A stretch of DNA of 64,000 nt from Streptomyces eurocidicus (GTDB taxonomy: Bacteria > Actinomycetota > Actinomycetes > Streptomycetales > Streptomycetaceae). The position numbers and the translations under genes were made by a program. Shown in pieces: positions 59,188 to 64,000 of this stretch (its first letter is position 1; each line of letters begins with the position of its first letter). The stretch is from positions 434,001-498,000 of the forward strand of contig NZ_LGUI01000003.1 in the NCBI RefSeq assembly GCF_002891295.1, written 5' to 3'. The notes under the pieces were generated by a model, which ran no database searches, was not told where the DNA came from, and worked only from the letters and a program-made list of their open reading frames with translations.

Positions 59188-60786
59188 TCAGATTCCGGAA
59201 GCGCGGGGCAGCAGCACCGTCGCCAGCTCGGCCTCCAGACGGTCGAGATCGTCCTGGTGACCGTGGGCCGCGATGTGCCCGTCCGGCCGGATCAGGTGAT
59301 AGCCCGGCCGGCCGCAGAACGCGTCCGACGCGGCGACCCCGCGCGGTATCCGCCGCACGCGCAACTGCGGCCACCGGGCCGCGATGTGCCCGATCTCCGT
59401 CCGCCATTCGGCGGCCTTTCCCCTGCCGGGTTCGCGGACGGCGAGGACCCAGCCGCCCGGGTCCGCCCCGGGGCCCGCGAGTCCGGCCGAGAGCGCGGCC
59501 CGGCGCGGGAACGTCCCGCCGACCTTCGCCCCGCCGGGCAGCCGCTCCCGCAGCCGGCAGGCGGTCAGCCCGCCCGGCCGCTGGGTCTCGCGCTCGGGCT
59601 CGTAGGCCAGCCGGCGGCCCGCCATCACAGGGGTGTAGAACCGCGACACCGTGTTCGTCCGGTCCAGGAAGCGGAACGCCGCGTCCCGGGCCCGTACTTG
59701 CAGCGGGCCGTTGAACATCCACGCCCGCGTCTGGATGTCGGTGTCCCGGACGATCCGCCGCGTCGACTCCGAGCGCTCCGGCCCGTAGGTGCCGAGCAGC
59801 GAGGACGGGGACTCGCCGCGGATGACGGCGGCGAGCTTCCAGGCGAGGTTGTGCGCGTCCTGGAGGCCGTTGTTCATGCCCTGACCGCCCGCGGGACTGT
59901 GCACGTGCGCCGCGTCGCCCATGAGGAAGACCCGGCCGCGCTGGAAGTCCACGGCCCGTCGCGCGTGCACCCGGAACACCGTCTGCCACACCGGCTCGGT
60001 GATCCGCACACCGCGCGGCCCGCGCTCGTCGAGGATCGCCTGCATCATCGGCACGCTCACCTCACGGCCCCCGTCCGGCATGACCGACAGGAAGCGGTGC
60101 ACGCCCTCCGGCTGCGGGACGACGACCAGGGTGCCGCCGGCGGCCTGGTAGTAGAGGATCTCGTCCTCCGGCAGATGGCCGTCGATACGGGCGTCGACCA
60201 GCGCGAACGCCATCTCGTAGGTGGTGCCCTGGAAGCCGATGCCGAGCTGGCCGCGCACCGAGCTGCTCGCCCCGTCGGCGCCGATCACGAACGCCGTCCG
60301 CACCCGCTCCACGGGCCCCTGCCCGGCGCCGTGCTCCAGGATCGCGGTGACCCCGTCCGTGGCGTCGATCCGCCCGGAGAAGTCCACGTCGTCCAGGGCC
60401 AGCAGCCGCACCCCGCGCTCGATCTTCCCGCCCAGCGACCGCAGCCGCTCGGTGAGGATCCGCTCCGTCTCCGGCTGCGGCAGCTGCCGGGCGGCGAGGT
60501 CGTCGGCGAACGTGAAGGAGGCGAGGGGGCGGCGCTCGGAGAAGTAACTGAACGCGCGGATGGGCACGGAGGCTTCGCGGACCTCGTCCGCGACGCCCAG
60601 GTCCTCCAGGATGTCCAGCACCCTCGGCCAGAGGGACAGGGCCTTGGGGACGGTCATGGGCGCCTGGGCGCGGTCGATGATGCGGGTGGGGATGCCGCGG
60701 CGGAGCAGTTCGCATGCGGCGAGGAGGCCGGTGGGGCCTGCGCCGACGACGAGGACTTGGGTGTCGGTGGGGTCGGGGGTGTCCAT
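59188..60786 (-). CDS. Class A flavin monooxygenase (aromatic hydroxylase)
   Basis: This 532-residue enzyme has the FAD motif VLVVGAGPTGLLAACELL (residues about 10-27), the DG motif GADGASSSVRGQLG (near 170) and the GD motif GRVFLMGDAAHVHSPAGGQG (near 285), followed by NNGLQDAHNLAWKLA. It belongs to the PHBH/phenol hydroxylase group with a thioredoxin-like C-terminal region. It would hydroxylate an aromatic acid or amine using NAD(P)H and oxygen. The start is ATG 60786, five bases after GGAGA. It is separated from the upstream ANL gene by a palindromic element. Next to PhzE and ANL genes, an aminobenzoate-type substrate is plausible. Confidence 0.88.
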   Translation of the reverse strand: MDTPDPTDTQVLVVGAGPTGLLAACELLRRGIPTRIIDRAQAPMTVPKALSLWPRVLDILEDLGVADEVREASVPIRAFSYFSERRPLASFTFADDLAARQLPQPETERILTERLRSLGGKIERGVRLLALDDVDFSGRIDATDGVTAILEHGAGQGPVERVRTAFVIGADGASSSVRGQLGIGFQGTTYEMAFALVDARIDGHLPEDEILYYQAAGGTLVVVPQPEGVHRFLSVMPDGGREVSVPMMQAILDERGPRGVRITEPVWQTVFRVHARRAVDFQRGRVFLMGDAAHVHSPAGGQGMNNGLQDAHNLAWKLAAVIRGESPSSLLGTYGPERSESTRRIVRDTDIQTRAWMFNGPLQVRARDAAFRFLDRTNTVSRFYTPVMAGRRLAYEPERETQRPGGLTACRLRERLPGGAKVGGTFPRRAALSAGLAGPGADPGGWVLAVREPGRGKAAEWRTEIGHIAARWPQLRVRRIPRGVAASDAFCGRPGYHLIRPDGHIAAHGHQDDLDRLEAELATVLLPRASGI

Positions 60787-60827
60787 GGGTTCTCCTGTGC
60801 GGGTCCTGGGGGCGGGGTGGGGTGCGG

Positions 60828-60945
60828 GTGCCGCTGCGCGGGGCTTTTCCCCTACCCGCCCCTTCCCGAATGTCCTCAAGCGCCGGACGGGCTGAAAATC
60901 AGCCCGTCCGGCGTTTGAGGACACCGCGCGTCAGCGCGGAAAAAA
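60828..60945. terminator. Palindromic element 5 between FMO and ANL genes
   Basis: It has the CTGCGCGGGGCTTTTCCCCT module, then a hairpin at 60872-60922 with 24-base arms beginning GTCCTCAAGCGCCGGACGGG (one mismatch) around an AAA loop, then a CGCGCGTCAGCGCG stem. It lies between two genes of the same direction, so it may separate their transcripts. Confidence 0.75.
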
Positions 60946-60977
60946 GGGGGCCTGGGGGGCGGGGCCGGGGAAAATAC

Positions 60978-62555
60978 CTACGCGCCCTCGCCCGCCCGCT
61001 CCCGCAGCCGCCGCGTCAGCTCCAGCCGCTGCACCTTCATCGTCGCCGTCCGCGGCAGCTCCTCCAGCGGCATCAGCACCGGCTCCGCCAGCGCCGGGAA
61101 GTCCGCCACCGCCGCCCGCCACCGCTCCGCGTCCAGCGGTACGTCGCCGCGCGTGCAGACGACCGGGAGCGGCTCGTCGGACGGGCCGCGCAGCAGGACG
61201 ACCTCGGCGAGTTCGGGCAGCCGGCCGAGGACCGTGTCCTCGAACTCCAGGGTGCTGTGGATCGTGGGAACGACGTCGACCTCGCGGTCGAGGAGGTGCA
61301 GACAGCCCTCCTCCGTGCGGTAGCCGACGTCCATGCCGCGCCACCAGCCGTCGGCGTCGACCTGCTTGGCGTACCGCTCGCCCTCGCCGAAGTACGTCAG
61401 CACCCGGCCCGCGGCCTGCACCTCGATATAGCCGGGGTGCTCCTTGGAGGGCGCCTCGCCGTCCCGGCCGACGAGCCGGAACTTGGTGTCGGCGGGGAAC
61501 GCGTAGCCCTGGCAGCGGCCGTCCGCGCCGAGGGCGGTCTCCCGGGTGAAGGAGCGGCCGACGAGCGGGCCCGTCTCGCTCTGCCCGTAGATCTGGTAGA
61601 AGACCGGGTGGTGCCGGTCGGAGGCGTGCAGCAGCCGGTGCATGGTGCCGGGGTGGATCGCGTCGAAGGTGCTGCTGAAGTACTTCACGTTCGCGAACGG
61701 CCTACGGGGGTCGTCCGCGAGCTCCTCCCACTCCATGAAGGAGTTGGGCGCGGACTCGACGAACGCGGGCCGGGTGCGGGCGAAGAGCTCCGCCACCTTC
61801 TCCGGGTCCGCGTCGTCCATGACGAGGAACGGGACCCCGCGCGGCAGCAGCACCGCGAGCGCGAGCGGCATCCGGGAGTGGACGTACGACACGTGCAGGG
61901 CCACCGTCTCGTGCTCGCGGACGAGGTCGAAGAGCTTCGCCTGCGGGCGGTAGCGGCCGTGGAGCGTGCGCGGCGTGTGCACGAGGAGCTTCGGCAGGCC
62001 GGTGGTGCCGGAGGTGTGGGTGATGAGGGCGGGCTCGTCCAGGCCGAGTTCGACCGGAGCCTGGCGGGGCGCGCCCGCGAGGTCGGCCAGCGAGACCGTG
62101 CCCTCCCGGGACCCGGCCACGACGAAGATCTCCTTGGCCAGATTGGGCAGCGTGGGGTCGGCGAGCTCGGCGTCGAGCTTGGCCAGGTCCGTCACCAGGT
62201 ACGGCTGGCCGAGCCGGTCCAGGAGCGCCAGGACGCTCGCGCCGTCGAGCCCCGGGGACAGCTGGACCGGCACGGCGCCGATGCGCGAGACGGCGCACGA
62301 CAGGATGTTGATGTCGAAGCCGGCCGTCTTGTAGAGCGCCACGTGCTCCCCGGTGCGCACCCCCGCCGCCCAGAGCCGGGCGGCCACGTCGTCGATGTGG
62401 TCCGCGAAGGAGGCGAAGGTCAGCTCGGGCCCGGCGCCGGGCAGCAGGGGCATCTCGTGGTCGAGGGTGATCGCCGTGTCCGGGTACCTGGCGGCGGCCC
62501 GCTCGGCGACCAGCCCCATGTGGATGCCGGTGTCGCTGGGGGTGATCGGCAGCAT
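60978..62555 (-). CDS. ANL-superfamily AMP-forming ligase 2
   Basis: This 525-residue adenylating enzyme is closely similar to the one at 46341-47912. Shared phrases include ALITHTSGTTG, YFSSTFDAIHP, CLHLLDREVDV and RLEL near the A10 Lys (TATMKVQRLEL). The A3, A5 and A7 motifs are complete. Differences lie in the substrate-pocket region (HVSYVHSRMPLALAVLLPRG against HVSFVHSRMFTAMPIAVLQG). One copy may activate an aryl acid and the other activate nitrite or a second acid. The start is ATG 62555, six bases after AGGAG. It follows the PhzE-type gene by 68 bp and shares its direction. Confidence 0.83.
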   Translation of the reverse strand: MLPITPSDTGIHMGLVAERAAARYPDTAITLDHEMPLLPGAGPELTFASFADHIDDVAARLWAAGVRTGEHVALYKTAGFDINILSCAVSRIGAVPVQLSPGLDGASVLALLDRLGQPYLVTDLAKLDAELADPTLPNLAKEIFVVAGSREGTVSLADLAGAPRQAPVELGLDEPALITHTSGTTGLPKLLVHTPRTLHGRYRPQAKLFDLVREHETVALHVSYVHSRMPLALAVLLPRGVPFLVMDDADPEKVAELFARTRPAFVESAPNSFMEWEELADDPRRPFANVKYFSSTFDAIHPGTMHRLLHASDRHHPVFYQIYGQSETGPLVGRSFTRETALGADGRCQGYAFPADTKFRLVGRDGEAPSKEHPGYIEVQAAGRVLTYFGEGERYAKQVDADGWWRGMDVGYRTEEGCLHLLDREVDVVPTIHSTLEFEDTVLGRLPELAEVVLLRGPSDEPLPVVCTRGDVPLDAERWRAAVADFPALAEPVLMPLEELPRTATMKVQRLELTRRLRERAGEGA

Positions 62556-62623
62556 GCGTTGCTCCTGGGAAGTCTTGAGAAGTCTTGGAGGGCGTCGGGC
62601 CGGCCGGCGGACCGGCCCGCGGA

Positions 62624-64000
62624 TCAGGCGACGGGCGCGCCGCTGAGCAGCCCGGCCAGCAGCGCGCCGGTGATCCGTGGTCCGTCCTGGGTGAGGACGG
62701 ACTCGGCGTGGAACTGCATGGACGCGAAGTGCGGGCCCCGCAGGGCATGCACCTCACCATTGGCGGGATCGCGGCTGACCTCCACAGTCCCGGCAGTGCC
62801 GTACGGGACCGTGTCCGTAGCACTGCGGGCGGCGAAGGTGTTGTAGAAACCGACACGTTCGGGACTGCCGAAGAGATCGATCCCCCGCTGGACACCCTGA
62901 TTCGGCACCTCACGACGGCCCAGCTCCAGCCCCAGACGCAAACTGAGAACCTGATGGCTCAGGCAGACCGCGAGGAAAGGCCGCCGCTCATCGAGCAGAG
63001 TGCCGATCGCCGCGTCCAGGTGAGCGATCTTGGGATGGGAGAGCTCCCTCGGATCACCCGGGCCCGGGCCCATGACCACCAGATCGTGCCCGTCGAAGGA
63101 ATACGGCTCATCGAAACGGCGAACCGTCACCGTCAAACCCATGGCGCGCAGCTGGTGGTCGATCATGGAGGTGAAGGTGTCCTCGGCATCCACGACCAGG
63201 ACCCGCCGCCCGGCGAGCACCGGCACGGTGCGGGCCCGCTCGGTGTCGGGGGCCAGCCAGAACCCGGCGATACCCGTATTCCGCTCCGCCAGGGCGGCCC
63301 GCACCCGGGGGTGACGGCCGAAACGGCCGGCCCCGTCGTCCTTCAGCGCGGAGATCAGCCCCGCCGCCTTCGCCCGCGTCTCCAGCACCTCCGAACCCGG
63401 ATCCGAGTGGCGCACCAGCGTGGCCCCGACCCCGATCCGCACCCGCCCCGAACGGTCGATGTCGGCGGTGCGGATGAGGATCGAGGAGTCCAGGACCCGC
63501 TGCCCGGCGCTGTCCCTGCCGATGAGGGCGAGCACCCCGCTGTAATAGCCGCGGCCCGACTCCTCATAGCGGTCGATGACCCGGCAGGCACTCTCCAGCG
63601 GGCTGCCCGTGACCGTCGGCGCGAACATCGTCTCGCGCAGGATCTCGCGCGGATCCCGGTCCGTACTGCCCTCAATGAGGTACTCGGTGTGCGCGAGACG
63701 CGCCATCTCCTTCAGATACGGCCCCACCACCCGGCCGCCACCCGTGCAGATCCGGGCCATCATCTTCAGTTCCTCATCGACCACCATGTACAGCTCATCG
63801 GTCTCCTTACGGTCCGCGAGGAAGTCCATGACCTCGGGAAGACTGGGCCCCGCGGCCGGGTAACGGTAGGTCCCGCTGATCGGGTTCATCACCGCCCGGC
63901 CCCCCGCGACACTGATGTGCCGCTCCGGAGTCGCGCCCACGAAGGTCCGCTCACCCGTATGCACCAGGAACGTCCAGTACGCCCCCGACTCCCGCTCCAG
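62624..64000 (-). CDS. PhzE-type 2-amino-2-deoxyisochorismate synthase, N terminus cut by the window edge
   Basis: This gene runs off the right edge; 458 residues of an expected 620-650 are visible. They hold the end of the chorismate-binding domain (GERTFVGATPERHIS; EYLIEGSTDRDPREILRE) and a C-terminal glutamine amidotransferase domain from about visible residue 240. That domain has nucleophile Cys in FLAVCLSHQVLSL and His in SMQFHAESVL. The fused order and the Cys-Leu-Ser-His-Gln motif fit PhzE-type enzymes, which make 2-amino-2-deoxyisochorismate, a precursor of phenazines and 3-hydroxyanthranilate, rather than anthranilate synthase. It would supply the aromatic amine for this cluster. Confidence 0.88.
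   Translation of the reverse strand: MERESGAYWTFLVHTGERTFVGATPERHISVAGGRAVMNPISGTYRYPAAGPSLPEVMDFLADRKETDELYMVVDEELKMMARICTGGGRVVGPYLKEMARLAHTEYLIEGSTDRDPREILRETMFAPTVTGSPLESACRVIDRYEESGRGYYSGVLALIGRDSAGQRVLDSSILIRTADIDRSGRVRIGVGATLVRHSDPGSEVLETRAKAAGLISALKDDGAGRFGRHPRVRAALAERNTGIAGFWLAPDTERARTVPVLAGRRVLVVDAEDTFTSMIDHQLRAMGLTVTVRRFDEPYSFDGHDLVVMGPGPGDPRELSHPKIAHLDAAIGTLLDERRPFLAVCLSHQVLSLRLGLELGRREVPNQGVQRGIDLFGSPERVGFYNTFAARSATDTVPYGTAGTVEVSRDPANGEVHALRGPHFASMQFHAESVLTQDGPRITGALLAGLLSGAPVA

Noticed and set aside
28615..62600. Prophage, transposon or insertion sequence inside the biosynthetic region
   Set aside because: No transposase, integrase, phage gene or flanking direct repeats were seen.
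62624..64000. Anthranilate synthase TrpE/TrpG fusion
   Set aside because: The fused order alone would allow it, but the Cys-Leu-Ser-His-Gln amidotransferase motif and the setting with specialised-metabolite genes fit the PhzE type better.

Overview
The window is chromosomal DNA of very high G+C with GTG and TTG starts, actinobacterial families (ECF41 sigma factor, mycothiol-linked nitroreductase fold, DUF5988, DUF6126, SxtJ-type protein) and a conserved tRNA-Ser / tadA / upp neighbourhood. This points to Streptomyces or a close relative. One end gene is cut at each edge: a small unknown protein at the left, a PhzE-type chorismate enzyme at the right.

Region 1 (1-18.5 kb) is general accessory chromosome. 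It holds an ECF41 sigma factor, a DHA2 exporter, a DevS/DevR-type two-component pair next to a flavohaemoglobin gene with three palindromic boxes in between, a LysR/oxidoreductase divergent pair with a perfect operator-like palindrome, a cysteine-synthase-like gene coupled to a frameshifted MFS gene, and several regulator/enzyme pairs (MmyB-type HTH with hydrolase, AraC with NmrA). Mosaic palindromic intergenic elements, some able to act as terminators, recur at about 1.3, 4.9, 7.7, 11.6-12.0 and 60.9 kb.

Region 2 (18.5-28.6 kb) is mostly core: tRNA-Ser(CGA), tadA and its associated protein, upp, a LytR_C-domain protein and a VapB/ParB-like protein. It ends in the N-terminal stub of a HerA-like ATPase whose body is missing. 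Smaller regulator/enzyme pairs and an NsdA-like TPR regulator follow.

Region 3 (28.7-42.3 kb, all minus strand) is a biosynthetic block: MFS and LysE exporters, three ATP-grasp ligases (two closely similar), a small helical protein, an Fe(II)/2-oxoglutarate oxygenase, a NodU/CmcH carbamoyltransferase, a 740-residue haem-oxygenase-like diiron enzyme, an SGNH hydrolase and an SDR. Two unannotated mini-proteins (47 and 28 residues) resemble the small partners that accompany carbamoyltransferase and SGNH hydrolase in sxtIJKL-type sets. The expected product is amino-acid or peptide-like, oxidised and carbamoylated.

Region 4 (42.6-64 kb) starts with a LuxR-type regulator. Its core is a plus-strand chain of genes joined by short overlaps: an ANL ligase, a CreE-like FAD aspartate N-oxygenase, a CreD-like lyase, a NarK transporter, a NasA nitrate reductase with a 48-residue tandem repeat at its N terminus, and two flavoprotein reductases. 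CreE and CreD together are the aspartate-nitrosuccinate route to nitrous acid. CreM-type ANL enzymes use nitrite for diazotisation. Joining this route to nitrate uptake and reduction, with no sirohaem nitrite reductase in the window, suggests that nitrite is made from two sources. On the minus strand follow an Rrf2 regulator, a class A flavin monooxygenase, a second ANL paralogue and a PhzE-type 2-amino-2-deoxyisochorismate synthase, which would supply an aminated aromatic acid. The candidate new system is therefore a nitrite-dependent (diazo or N-N bond) pathway with an aromatic amine precursor. Whether regions 3 and 4 make one product is not decided by the sequence.
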